A stretch of DNA of 64,000 bases, taken from Sisyra terminalis. Taxonomy: Eukaryota > Arthropoda > Insecta > Neuroptera > Sisyridae. The position numbers and the translations under genes were made by a program. The stretch is from positions 43,410,630 through 43,474,629 of the forward strand of contig OY292274.1 of assembly GCA_958496175.1 (NCBI GenBank), in the 5' to 3' direction. Shown here piece after piece: positions 48,594-61,157 of this stretch (position 1 is its first letter; each line of letters opens with the position of its first letter). The notes under the pieces are model-generated. The model was not told the DNA's origin. It was given only the letters and a program-made list of their open reading frames with translations, and made no database searches.

Positions 48594-49247
48594 TACAAGT
48601 CGAGCCATACACAGAGATCTAGAAATGGTTACGGTCACAGCTTAAAATATCAAACCTGATTGAACGACCATCATCTGGATATCTCCTTTCTCTACAATTG
48701 TAAGAAAATTAAAACACTTAACTGATTATCATTTTTGGAGCTGCCATTCCGATAACTATTACCACCACATATCACGATAAGTGATATTTTCCCCAACGCA
48801 AACGTTTAGTTGATTCGGTTATTGTCCCGGGACAGATTGCGGATTGAAATATTAGCACAAAAAAAAACTGTGGATTAATGAAACATTAAAGTGATCCTGA
48901 TAAACTATAATACATTACGTAATGTTAAATGCTTTTTAATTTATTCATATTAAGAGTCGGTATTTGTACTCTTTCATAGATAGAACATAGGCTTAAGATA
49001 TATATTTAATAGTTTAAAATTTATCTTTTATGAAAATACGTTTGTTTTCTCTATCTTCCGGGTAATATTTTTTCTGCAAGAAAAATGTTACTATCTAGAC
49101 ATGAAAATACCAGTCGTAATAAATGTCCTTAATAAAAAATAAAACAACTATCCTCTTTGCGGGATGTTTAATTGTCAATTAGTTTATTCCCTATATATTC
49201 TACATGTTATCCAATTTACAAATAATGTTTTAAAAACGAAAGTTTAA
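48594..49247. other. no gene recognised
   Basis: AT-rich flank of Helitron H3. Confidence 0.3.
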
Positions 49248-49882
49248 TCTATCTATTATTATAAAGAGGAAAGATTTGATTGTTTGTTTGCTTTGAATAG
49301 TCTCCGAAACTACTTGACCGATTTGAAAAATTCTTTCCGTGTTGGGAAGCTACACTATTTCCGGTGAACATAGGCTATATTAAATTTTCAAAAAAGTTAG
49401 GGATCCACACTAAAACTCCAATAATATAACCCAAGGTCTGAAAAAATTACCCAAAAAACATTCTTTTATCGCATGCGCTGCGAAAACTATTGGTTATAGA
49501 ATAAAATAATGTAGTACGATTTTGTAGAACATATCATTATCTATAAAAAACAAAGCGACAGCATATGTCTAACTATTATAGTTCTGTGACAATAAGTGTT
49601 GTTTCATTTTAAAAAATATATATAAGTGCCACCGCTATAAAAGCTCTTTTATTTATACTTTGGGATTAATCCTTATCAAAATAAATGACTTCATATTTAA
49701 GTTTGCTTCCATGCCATTATATAACTTTTTGAGTTATTCAATTTGAACATTCCATTCGAACGATATCACAAGTTTAAAAATGTAACTTATTTGAAAAATG
49801 AAAAATATTAAAATACAAAAACGTGCCTTTTTGAAATATAAATGTTTTTAGACATAATAAACACACAACACAATTATACGTA

Positions 49883-49950
49883 AATAGCGCATTCGCTTAC
49901 GTATCTGACATATACTCACAATTTAAGAGACCTGGGCTCGAATCTCATGG
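49883..49950 (+). other. tRNA-like segment in H3
   Basis: AATAGCGCATTCGCTTACG, then a diverged B-box CTGGGCTCGAATCTCAT. Confidence 0.45.
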
Positions 49951-51451
49951 TATCCTTTTGTTTATTTTATTTTTTTATAAAATTGTTGAAAATAAATCCT
50001 TAGGGTTGCTCAATAAGGAAATATTAACGAAAAAAGTAAGTGTAGTAATAAAAAAAAAAAATTATATTAATAAAGCTTAAAGTAAATACGTTTTTAAAAC
50101 CATGCATTCATAAAATCGTGTAATTATATATCTCCTCAGTCAGATGAAATTTTAATATTCGGTGTATTCCTCAAAAGAAGTAGGCATGTGAAAAGATTTT
50201 TTTTTTTGAAAATTCCTACCCTGAAAGAGTGAATTGTGGTGATTAAGTTTCTTTGAGAAAATGTAGAGTTAATCAACAATCGAAATTTTGAATTTACTAA
50301 GTGTAATTAATAAATAAATAATTAATTAATAATAAGTTTCTGTTTTTGTTATATAATTTTACCTACAGCATTTTAAATAACGTCACTTCACTTAATTAGT
50401 ATGAAAGTTTAACACTTATGTAGTACTTATACCAAATACCATAGAGGCGGTTTTTAATTTTTGTTTGTTTTTCAACAATCAAACTTTTTAAAATCTAATT
50501 TTTATGAACCAATGATTGTGACCTGGAGCAATCATTTATTCTGCTGAAAAACATTAAGGGAGCAATTTTTTGTCATATATTTCATTATCATCAATAAATA
50601 TATAAAATCTTCCATACTAACTTTTCTACGGTTTTTAGAAAAATTTTAAAACCAATTATTGTTACTGAATATAAATAAAATATTTGATTTTACTTCCACG
50701 CTTTCCACCTATTTCCAATAATTTTGTATGTACAACGCCCAAATGTGCGAAATCGAATTGCTTTTTAATAATAACTAAAATATAGAAGGTCATATTTTTT
50801 TCGATTTACATTGTATTTTCAAATATAATTGCATATTTGTGTCGATGAAATTTGGAAAGTGTTTTCCTTATAGAATGCCGTTATATAATAAGAAAGGGTT
50901 TTCCATAATTCTCCCCACTAAAAGAGTGAAAAAAGGGTGGCTAAGTTTGTGCGGCATAACGTCTAATAAACAATCGAATATTTCAAATTTCATAATCAAA
51001 GTCCGTTAAAGGAGAAACGTTATTACTGCTTAGTATAAAACAAACATGGTTTATTATTAGAAACAAAAACTTGGGGTCAGCTTAAAAATTTAAACTGATA
51101 AATATATCTGAAAAAGGTTAAGTTTATAAATGTTAAAAGCTTAAAGTTTTTTGGCTTTCACATATTGTAAACCTGAAAATTTGATATAATTACATTAGTG
51201 AGTGAGTACCCTTTGAAATTCGGTGAACTAAAAGAAAATACCGACGTTTTTACCGTATGCCATAGTGATAAAAGAAATTTAAAATGCTCTTCTAGAACAA
51301 ACGACATACGCCAAATCGTGTATGGTGAATTCTAGACTATCCAATATGGTTTAATTATATAGTTGAAATTAAGATATTTAATAAAAAGTTTATAGATACA
51401 TATTGATAATGATACTAATACATAATGATAATAATACATAATGATACATTA

Positions 51452-51567
51452 TAATGGATAATAATATATATAAGTCTTTGAGATTCAATTAAATTTCTTT
51501 ATTACGACGCGTCGTAATAAAGAAATTTAATTGAATCTCAAAGACTTATATATATTATTATCCATTA
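51452..51567. repeat. 116-bp perfect spacer-free palindrome
   Basis: Two 58-bp arms are exact reverse complements with the centre at ACGACG|CGTCGT (51509/51510). No mismatch was found on comparing every base of the arms. Outer ends are TAATGGATAATAAT and its complement. Confidence 0.95.
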
Positions 51568-52219
51568 ACTTATTGTGATTCGGAAGTAAATAAAATACTT
51601 ATCAATGTTAAAGATACATTATACTTGATTATGGAAGAACTGGGTTTCGTACCATTGTACAAATTTCAATTTCGCGGTTATGTTGTACATTGCAATAGTA
51701 TAATAGTTTTTGGAAAAAGGTTCATTCGGGAATCGAAACAGTGAGATGGGATTCCTACTAAGTACTAATATTCAAAAATCTAGACTCTTAACTTCTGTTA
51801 TTTTGACGCGAGTATTTTGATAACTTTCGCCTTTTTTTGTCATAATTTAGACCAACTTTATTGAATTTGGCGATATTTTTTATTTATGTAGGTATAGATG
51901 CTGATTGATTTATGGATTATTTGGTTCACTGTTGGTATACCTACCGTAGGTATACGCAATAGACATACTCTTTTTAGATATTTATAAATATTTTTTGAAG
52001 TTTAATTGATCATTATATACAACTATTTTATTCTAAGTAACAGTTTAATAAATGTATCTTTTTAAAGTTGACAAAATAGTGTTTTTAAGTATGATTATGT
52101 TTTTCTTAAAAGAAATAAGAATAATAAAAATTTTCATATACTACTACAAATAGCAAATCTAAAAAGAAAATATAATCTACACCTATGTTACGCAGACGAA
52201 GTTGCGGGGATCAGCTAGT

Positions 52220-54375
52220 GATTTATATTTAAATAATGTTAATTCATTCAGTTCTTCAATTTTCATTTATTTCTAAAATCGTTCTGTTGAAATCGCTGTT
52301 CTATGTTTTAATAATTACTTATAAATATTTAATCAATATTTTCTAGTATTAAAATAAGCTTTTTCAATATAATATGAATAATTCATTATACTTTTCTGTT
52401 TTATACTGTAGATATTATTCAATTTATTTTATTTTCGTTCATATCAATATATTTACAGTTAATGCTATTTACAATTTTTATTGTACTTTTTCCTATCATG
52501 TCCAATAATAATGATATAAAAATCGACATCAAGTCATTGGCAATAAATCGGACCCACTATGACGAGACTGGACACCCGAGAAAATTGCATTCAGTTCATC
52601 GAGGACAATATACGAGTATATTGAGTAAAATTCATTTTTCTCGCAAATCATTTCCTGTATCCTTCCTCTTCTATATAACAATATCCTAGTTCCCGTTTCT
52701 TTCGAACGTGATCGACCATTTTTATTTTCCAAATTACCTCAGCTATTTCAAGCGTAATTGTTGTAAGTGGATGGGGAATTAAAATATCATTTAAATCCCT
52801 GCATCCCAAACTTGATCCTCGAAACTTTCTTCTAAAATCTAAATTATGCACGTAGTGAAACCTTAGATTTGGTGGAGTAAAATAAGGTTAGGATAAGTCC
52901 TTTTATCCGCTCCATCCTTTACGAATGAAACGTTTCAGTTTTCATATAGTATGTGAAATTTCTTTAATTATACATTGCAAACGTGATGGTTGAAATTTAT
53001 TTTTAGTTTCTTTGATATTTTTTTTAATATTCATGTAATGTTATCGAATTATTAATGTAAAAGATGTCGTTATCCAGATAGAATAAATATGAAAGATCAT
53101 TAATCTTATGTGTCAATATCTTGGATAGTTCAGCATGAAAAGGATTATTTATGGATATTTGCGGAAGCGTGAAATGTTTAAATCGTTATAACAGCAAAAA
53201 AAAGCTCGGTTTTTTCTGTTAAAAAAAGTAATTACAAATATATTGATAATGATATCGCCTTATCACGTATTAATATAATTTTGATCGAAAATTGAATGTC
53301 ATACTTAGAGGTACGTTATATGTAATACGTAACAAGTTTCTAAAACTGGGAGCAATTTAAACGAAACGTTCTCTCGATTCACTTATTTTATACGTGGAAA
53401 AACGTCTTTGCTTCTCTGGCTCGTTTTGTTGCAGAGACAAGGCGAAACAATTACAATTTCTGCTGCAATGCTCGAGCTTTAGGAGAACTCCAAGCTTTAA
53501 ATCCCCCATTCATAAAAATGACCAACAATATCGATGCAACTGGACTTGGGGACTTCTGGTAATATAAAAAGATCGTATTATTATTATTATTATTATTGTA
53601 ACGAGAATTTTACGTTTTCTCATTTTTGGTTAAATTGGATATTTTTAAATTTTCTGTGTACAAATGAAAAAAAATATATCTCCGAAAATATTTTTCTAAA
53701 AATGCGTCAATAAGTCTGAGAAAAGTCTATGAAGGCGTGCAGATTCAAGGAAAGTTCTTCACTAAATGTAAAAAAATTGTAACTATGGTTTAACATTAAC
53801 AAATATTTTTTATTGATAAATCAAGAAATAAATTGAGTCATAGGATATACATTATAATTCATTAATTTAATTTTTTATAATTATGATAAATTTATCGCTT
53901 TAATCCATAATTTTTCAATTAAAAGTGGGTTCTGTGAATGTGAGTCACACGTACTGAAACTCTAATGATCGTGAACGACCCTACAACTGTGATCTATCTT
54001 CCCTCATTCGAAACTCAAACTTACCAACAATATTTTTTCTTTAAAGCAGAGTATAAGTATACAGTTACTTTAACAATTTTTTCGCGTAAGCATATATCCA
54101 GCATAATATGATATAGAAACTATGGTTGAAAATCTACTATTTTGCAGGATTACATCTTTATTTTTAATTTTATTTTTTGACAAAAACTTGCTGAAATTTG
54201 CTTTAAAATAATCCTAACACTTTGGTGTTAGTATAATTTAACGATTTTTTACCACTCAAAATGGTTTAGTCCCATTTCAAGCTCTTTTGTACAATGAAAA
54301 CCTTTAAAAAAATCGATTTTTGCATACCTACAATTGGAATACATATGAACGAATCAAAATGTAGATTCTGTTTGA
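52220..54375. other. no gene recognised
   Basis: 52520-52640 is somewhat GC-richer with overlapping 67-75 codon frames on both strands; none has a motif. (TTA)n lies at 53577-53597. 53822-53867 is listed separately. Confidence 0.3.
53822..53867 (+). repeat. Penelope-like element tail fragment
   Basis: AAATTGAGTCATAGGATATA matches the sequence just downstream of the hammerhead-like core at 60260-60290 (AAATTGAGTCATAGGACATA). Confidence 0.55.
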
Positions 54376-54566
54376 ACAGTGTTTCCTAACCGAGGATGTG
54401 GAACAAGTCCCTAACAAAATAAGTTTTTTTTTAAATAAATAATAAATTTTTACAAAAAATGTATTTTTCTGAGCTAAAAAATCGAAACAAATATTTCCAT
54501 GGGGTGTGAAGATCTTTTTTCACATTCAAACGAGTGCGGCTCACTTAAAAGACTTAAAAAACACTG
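54376..54566. mobile_element. hAT-type MITE, second copy (no clear target duplication)
   Basis: Left end CAGTGTTTCCTAACC; right end AAAAAACACTG. Interior similar to 34692-34884 (ATGGGGTGTGAAGATC, GTGCGGCTCACTTAAA). Flanking 8-mers do not match. Confidence 0.6.
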
Positions 54567-57500
54567 TATTAGATAATAAAACTACTTTCCACGTTCTGTT
54601 GGAATTAGTGATGTGAAAGATTAATTAACTGTCTAATTAACCAGTTAAATATCTTGTTAAATAACTGCTGCTATTTATTATACGTTACCTGCGCAGAAAA
54701 ATTATACACATAAGCATAATTGTACGTTACCTGTAATCATTAAATTAATTTTTTAATTTTAAATAACTAATTTTTGTATAAAAAATCAGTTTTCATTCAT
54801 TAATTCAATATAAATGAATAATGAAATGAAAATATTCGCTATTGAAATCCATTTTTAAATATTGTAGCTAATTCATTTTTATCATAGAGTAATTTTTAAA
54901 TTCAGCGCCATTTTTACATAGTAGCCAGTAGTAACTATTGAAGTTCTATGAATTCGCCGTATTGATTTGTAAATATCCAGGTAAATTAACAGGTAATTTA
55001 TAGGCTAACATAGAAGTAATTAAAAAAAGTGGTAATTTTTCATCACTAGTTGGAATGAAGCACTCGGAGTTAATGGAGGCTAAGTAGTAGGAGTAAAAGG
55101 AACTAGGGATAACCAACCTTGGAACCTCAAAACCTAAATAGTTAAAAAATAGTTAGTATGCTGGATGCTGATATTTTTCTCTTCTTCTCTATCTCAAATA
55201 ATTATAATGCGTACCTAGGAAATATGATACGCCTAAAAGCTGCAGTGTTGAAGTGCACTTAACTTCTTCTTGGAGAACCCCGCTAAAAATAAAAATTGTT
55301 AAATCTATAAGAAATAACGAACAAAGATAACTTAGAAAAACACGTGGCCTATTCCACTGGGACCTAAAGTCTAAATAACATTTTGAAAAAGTTTCACTAA
55401 GATTCATTCAAATGAAGATTTACTATTTGTAACAAATTTTATCTAGAAAACCAATGTAGAACCCGTTGGACTCCATTCTAACGAAATGTATTATGAACTG
55501 AGATCAGATGCTTTAACTACAACGAAATGTAATTTTGTTGGAGTGAATGAGATCTTTTGAGCTTAGTAGTTCAAATACAACGCAAATTGTAATATGCATG
55601 GAATGAATGCGGATGAAGTAAGAAAGGCTATTTCTCCGCATCAACGAAAACGTTTCACCGATCAGCAATCTTAATATATTAGACGTTCATCTCATGTTGT
55701 GCTTTTAAGATACAAATATATGAATTAAATGATTTCTATTTTATTTACAGAAACTAAAATCTCTTTGAGTTTCGAATTTTTCTCTTAATTTAAATTTCAA
55801 CAAAGTAATTTTTACAAATCTTCAGGGCGCAATAATACTTTTTGGACGCAGCGCAGTGGAACTCTTAGGAGTGACTCCCAATACAATAAAAAGACGAAGA
55901 AGTATAATTAGAATTGTTTTTAAAATTTTGGATATTTTATTATTTTTACTAAGTTAAAATCATTAGTGAAAGTATTCATCTCTATGAAAGGATATCAAGC
56001 TCTTGAATTTGCGTATTATCAAAATTTCCCATTCTGTCACTGTCATAGAATATATGTTGCTCATTATTAATTGATAACAAACTTATAATTATATTATTAA
56101 TCCTCGTCAAAATAAATTCTTTAATTTTTGTTGCGAAATGTATTGAAAAAATGCTATAAGCGACAAACCTCACCAAAATATGTTCGGTTTGATTTTTTTA
56201 CTTATAGCTCTTTGTTAGTGTATCTATAATAAGATAATATATAATTATTATTGATGAGTATTATTTCGAACTTGATTTCTTGCCGACGCTCAGAGATGTG
56301 CCCATGCGATTTAGCCTACTGCAATTGTAAAAAATATACTTCTTTCTCAAAAATTTTATATTTTTTCATAAGATCCTAAGAAACTAGCGTTTTCATGGCT
56401 ATCCGTTACCGGAAGAATATTTGATTCTTTTCTGCTTAAAGTTTTGCTTAAATTTTAGTTTGTATAAAATAAAACTAATAGATGTTAATTGTATACTGTT
56501 CGTAAAATGACTAAGGACCGGTATTTTTACATCAAAATAGTGATATTTGTCTTTCAGAAATAATTTTATCCGATGGACAGAGAAAATATGTATATTTTTA
56601 CTTCTTCAGATTTGTGAAGATAACTGCACAGGATCTATTTAACCGATAAATGTTTATCTATTATCGCTCTGTCAAGGATCTATTCATGAGTAAAAATACC
56701 GACCTTAAAGAGTAAAATATTTATTTTTAGAATTTTTCATACAAAAAATAGTTCAGGAAAACTAGAGTATTTGTTTATTACAATACCTAACACGGAAAAG
56801 TAAATGTATTCGTAAGCAACAAAATGAAAGGGTGAAGAATGGAAATGTTACAAATAAAGGAAAATATTAAGAAAAAGGTTGTCAGATTGGAAGCGTAAAC
56901 AAGGAAGATGTAAAACGTATGATTTGTGGACTAATGAGTAGAGACCACCCACTGTTAAGCTCCCAATTCAAAGTATATAATATATAACGCTCTATAATGG
57001 CATAATAAATAACCAAGAAAATCTTTAATGCTTGAGCTTAAAATATAAAAGATCGTAATATCAATCGGCATGACACATGCAGATATCTAATTGTGAATAT
57101 TGAAAGAGAAAAAAATATCTCGTAAAATGCAATTTTGTAAAATACAAACTAACCAGTCCAGGTGTAGTTATAAACGAAACATTTTAATTCGAAACGAATA
57201 TGGAAGAATAAATTGCAACGCTTTATTTTCGTAGAGGCTGGCTATCGTTTTGTATACCTTTCATTCATTGTTTCGTAGAGTTTATATCTAATTAAAAAAT
57301 GGTTTTCGTTCGTTTCGTTCGTTTTTCAATTTTTCACTTAATCTCAACTGAAAATGCTGCGATACATGTGTACCTATGTTTGAATCGGACGTGAAATGGT
57401 TGGCTCTGTGGTTTTTTCGTTTGATATAAATACAACGTTGACAATAATTTCTGTACGGAATAATTAACGAAAAAAATTAATCACTGGCAATAAATTAATT

Positions 57501-57886
57501 CGCTCATTCCGTGTTGTTGAAACGAATACGTTCAGTTCTGCGAATTCAATAATTGTTATAATTGAAATTGTATCTACCTATATTTGCAGATACGAAAAAG
57601 TATGTTGGTATTTATTTGTTTGTGGTATAAAATTTTCCGTGTTTCCAATTGAAAATTGTGTTGTTATTTACCAAATATGAATTAAATGAATTTATTTTAA
57701 ATATCCTTTCACTGATTGAGATATTTATTTTTAAAACTTATTATATTTTTAATTAATTATTAAGACAACTTTAACATAACATTTTTTTTTAATTAGGGTA
57801 AAATTTCAAATCCTCGATGATAACTGATTAATAAAGTACTCAGAGGGCTAGGGGCAAAAATAATCAGTTAAAACTTGATTTTAATT
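54567..57886. other. no gene recognised
   Basis: 3.3 kb of AT-rich DNA. The short frames at 55189-55407 and 55982-56176 (minus) have no motif. Confidence 0.35.
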
Positions 57887-58003
57887 GCGACTTTTCGACT
57901 TCTTTACTGAGCCTTCCTCAGGCGTTCGTAAAAAATCGTAAAAAGTTAAAGTGATTTCTTACAAATGCCTGAGGAAGGCTCAATAAAGAAGTCGAAACGT
58001 TGC
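57887..58003. repeat. small fold-back with hammerhead-like core
   Basis: 37-base arms (57887-57923 and 57967-58003) are reverse complements with four mismatches. The right arm has CTGAGGA (57969-57975), a possible stem II GGCT/AGTC and GAAAC (57994-57998). Position 7 of the hammerhead core is variable, so CTGAGGA is allowed. Likely derived from a Penelope-like terminal repeat. Confidence 0.55.
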
Positions 58004-58080
58004 ATGTAAAAATAAAGCTTAATTTTTTTTCATAATAAAGAATGCTTCTTTTTTATAGTTTCATTATTTTTTAATTTCAG

Positions 58081-58143
58081 AGCCAAACTTGGGGTTATTC
58101 ATGGAAAATACAGAAATTAAAAGAAGCAGTGACTTTGCTTAAG
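58081..58143 (+). other. candidate 63-base exon
   Basis: A pyrimidine-rich acceptor TTTTTTAATTTCAG precedes it and the donor AAG|GTAAGA follows. One frame is open throughout and reads SQTWGYSWKIQKLKEAVTLL. Another frame contains ATG and a short upstream-type ORF. It could be a coding or 5' UTR exon of a + strand gene extending right. No adjoining exon was identified. Confidence 0.4.
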
Positions 58144-59569
58144 GTAAGATATTATTTCAATCTTCATTTTCAACAAATTGTTATTACTCATAAAACTTTT
58201 ATTAATTTGACAACGAAAATCAAAAATAAAGTTTTTAAGTATCTATTTTCATTCATTCTGCTGAAGTAGTACTTTTTTAGGTGCAGCATAAGAGGGAAAA
58301 AATAAATATGTTACGAAAGTCGATTACGGATGATTTAAGCTGCTACTATCACTTAGTGGTACAGTTCTAGATTGAACTAAACATAAATGTGCTCAATGGG
58401 CAAACATTTATTATAACTAAAATATGAACCATGTAAACTACTCTGAGAATCTCAAAACTAAACTCTATACTCTGAGATCTTCAACTTATATTACACATAT
58501 TGCAGAGCTGTTATTTATAGTTACCATAAAAACTGTATCCACGTAGATGGCGCTTCGTACGCCTTTTGAGATTTTTCAAATTTTTATTTGATCCCATCTA
58601 TATGTGTGGTCCTATCTATGTATACATATCAATGATTTCAATAGAACTTTCAGTGACTGATAAGATCTAAACATCTGAAGTGATAAGAACTTTCCATTGA
58701 GCCAGTGAAATACCAAAATATGGAAAAGTTTAAATTTAATTTTCGCAAAAAGACCGAGTCTCTATCTCATTTAAATATTGAAATAAGAAATTATGGAAGA
58801 TTTTTTTTTAAATTTATTTCAAGGAGCAAATGCATCACTAGCCTAATACAATCATGCTTTGACTCTGAATAGACTAGTTTTGATTGGTTTGACGTAAATG
58901 AGAGAATTGGTGAAAAGTAAGCTTCAACCAAATTATTTATTAAGAGCTTCAAAAACGGATATATAGAATAACCATGAGAGATTTTAGTTAAAGAATAGCA
59001 ACACAGAAAAAAATTAAAAAATCTTTTTCAATTCCATTCACGTTCTACAGCATGCTTAATTATGACGCTTAAATCACATATTAGCAATAGCAGGCAATTA
59101 AAAAATATTACTTACCTATTATTAATACTGCATTTTTGAAATAATTAAAATATTTTTCACCACAATTCTTAGGATTTATATCTCCGTGATATGGAATTCC
59201 AAAATTCACCCTGCTATTGAAGGAGAGCAGCTTCCCTCATGCCAATACCTTGCTAACCCTATGGAAATACCAACAAACAGCTAACCAGAAATATCAAACA
59301 GCTAAGTCTTGAGTTTGAAGTGATAAAAAACTTCAGTTTCATTTCAATATTTTATCGCATTCATTCTAATAACAACGTTAATGAGAAATTAAAGATTTCC
59401 TTTTTCATTTCATTTTTTTTCATGCCTTCCAATGTACTATTTGAATATGTGGAAAATATATAAAAAACCTATTTATTTTTTCTAGTTTTCACTTAATAAA
59501 ACTCCATAGGTAATCAAATCATTTTATTATTGTCTTAAACAAAGCACAAAAATCAATAAATAATAATGT
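58144..59569. other. no gene recognised
   Basis: AT-rich DNA between the exon candidate and the Penelope-like element. Confidence 0.3.
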
Positions 59570-59739
59570 GTCCTATGACTCAATTTCTTTCTTTTGTAAA
59601 CAAATTTCATAAAAGTTGTTTGTTTTATATAATTTATAGTTAAGGATCTTATTTGGATCTAGTTTGTGGGCTTTGTATATTTCATATTCTTCTAGAGTGT
59701 TCATATGTGATCCTTTCTTGCAAATATGTAGTGGCTTCA

Positions 59740-60161
59740 ATGACATTTAGTTTTACAATCACCAAGTTCCTAAAGAAAAATAACATCAATATCGCATTTT
59801 CAACAAACAATAACACGATGAAAATTCTTAGACCATTGGAGAACAACTAAATTACAACGAAAAATAAAACCAGAATATATAAAATTAAATGTGGATCCTG
59901 TGAAAAATTCTTCATTGGCCAAACTGGTAGATCTTTCGGAACAAGATTTAAGAAACATAACCCAAGAAACCTACTTCAATAACAACTTCAAATTTTACAA
60001 TACACCTTTATGACAAAAATCATCAATGCTTAAATTTCGAAACAAATTTTAAGCCGCTACATATTTGCAAGAAAGAATCACATATGAACACCCTAGAAGA
60101 ATATGAAATATACAAAGCCCGCAAACTAGATCCAAATAAGATCCTTAACTATAAATTATAA
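59740..60161 (+). pseudogene. Penelope-like GIY-YIG endonuclease, C-terminal fragment
   Basis: The first part reads TKFLKKNNINIAFSTNNNTM, the linker between reverse transcriptase and nuclease in Penelope-like proteins, then a stop. In another frame from about 59878, KIKCGSCEKFFIGQTGRSFG is followed by TRFKKH: a CGSC zinc-type motif and the FIGQTGRS-G-R--H nuclease core. Frames shift again, then FKPLHICKKESHMNTLEEYE and IYKARK lead to TAA at 60159-60161. At least one stop and two frame changes make it dead. The normal product would nick DNA for retroelement insertion. Confidence 0.8.
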
Positions 60162-60213
60162 AAAACAAACAATCTTTATGAAATTTGTTTACAACTAACA
60201 AAATAATCATTAC

Positions 60214-60248
60214 CTGATGATGAGAGCCAAATACTGTTGAAACGCGTC
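60214..60248 (+). ncRNA. hammerhead-like core in Penelope-like element
   Basis: CTGATGA (60214-60220) and GAAACGCGTC (60239-60248) are in order, with a weak stem II (GAGAG/CTGTT). ACGCGT can form a tiny stem III before the GTC cleavage triplet. Flanking ATTA/TAAT could pair as stem I after one mismatch. Hammerheads are established in Penelope-like elements; this copy looks degenerate. Confidence 0.55.
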
Positions 60249-60289
60249 ATAATCCAGAAAGAAATTGAGTCATAGGACATACATTATTA

Positions 60290-60659
60290 ATCATTAAGTT
60301 ATTAATTGTGACTCGAATATAATAAATTAAATATTGATCACTGTGAAAGCACAAAAAGTACCTGTAATTAAGAAAAATGTTTCCTAGATTGATAAAATGT
60401 TGATTTTAGTTCTTTAAAAGCATGATTGTGAATCAAAAGTAAATAGATGATGTTTGTTGTCTCTGTAACAGTTTTACGAGTATCAGTAAAGTAGATATAG
60501 ATAATTAGAAATATTTCCCAGAACAAAATGTAAACACGGGGGCAAAAGAGTTGTGTTGGTTGTCTTGAGCTTAGATTATTTCAGGAAAGGGATGATACGA
60601 TCAAAAGTATAATTTACAATTCCCACTGCGTAATGTTTCATTAAAGTGAAAACAATGTA
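60290..60659. other. no gene recognised
   Basis: AT-rich spacer before the GC-raised block. Confidence 0.3.
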
Positions 60660-61151
60660 ACCAATACACGGGGGTAATGTATTATTTACGATCTAATGGT
60701 GAGAAGGCAGTTTCTCTGGATAGGCTGAATGTTGCTGACGATAATGGGGAGTATGGTTGGATGAATGCTGTGGCATTACCACAGACCATGATGATCATCA
60801 TTGGGATGCTGGCGTGGATGTGTGGATCTCGTTCGGAAAGCGGAGCAAGTGGTTTAGGTGTCGCGCACACCTGAATATCACCGTCATTTCTAACATCATC
60901 ATCAGCATCGTCGTCGTCGTTGTGTCCTATTGGATGTGTCCTGTAGGATGCGCATTGCATCCTGATACTCCCAAGCTTGAGGCCGATGTTGTCGCAATCT
61001 CGGAGTTTAGTCGGTGTCAGAACATCGTACAATGTACTACTAAACTTCCGCAATGTTTCGGATTCCCACTTTCGTACTGTCACTCTTCACTTCTAACACT
61101 TTCAACGTAAACTCTTGAGTGCTTCACGTTCCCCCAATCAGAGAAACAATG
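60660..61151 (+). other. GC-raised candidate 5' exon ending ATG|GTAAGT
   Basis: The block is clearly richer in G+C and CpG than anything nearby and contains an ATC/GTC triplet run (60893-60922). It ends AGAAACAATG|GTAAGT, placing an ATG in good context right before a consensus donor (61152-61157). Open frames of 65-133 codons exist on both strands (longest minus 60682-61083) but look like by-products of composition. My reading is a 5' UTR or first exon on the + strand with the start codon at its last three bases; the triplet run could equally encode a low-complexity peptide. Confidence 0.4.
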
Positions 61152-61157
61152 GTAAGT

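Larger units (their letters stand above)
49248..52219 (+). mobile_element. non-autonomous Helitron, copy H3 (most complete)
   Basis: It begins TCTATCTATTATTATAAAGA after A, and ends with hairpin CGCA-GACGAAGT-TGCG (52191-52206), then GGGATCAGCTAGT (52219). It shares the 5' head with H2 and most of the interior with H1 and the 23.5-kb fragment. It holds a tRNA-like B-box segment (49883-49950) and a 116-bp perfect palindrome (51452-51567) not seen in the other copies. No ORF for Rep/helicase. Confidence 0.8.
59570..60289 (+). mobile_element. Penelope-like element fragment with inverted partner
   Basis: Right arm 60053-60289 holds the end of the endonuclease ORF, a 3' UTR and the hammerhead-like core. 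Left arm 59570-59735 is its reverse complement but lacks ~70 bases that include the whole hammerhead. The middle carries the connector and GIY-YIG region. Head-to-head copies with one partial fit the complex repeats known for Penelope-like elements. Confidence 0.8.

Noticed and set aside
52462..52851. three overlapping ORFs on both strands
   Set aside because: No motif, no splice sites and mutual overlap; treated as chance in a slightly GC-richer patch.
60682..61083. 133-codon minus-strand ORF and overlapping plus-strand frames
   Set aside because: Long frames on both strands arise from raised G+C and a triplet run; no domain is seen and the splice donor favours the + strand as non-coding leader.
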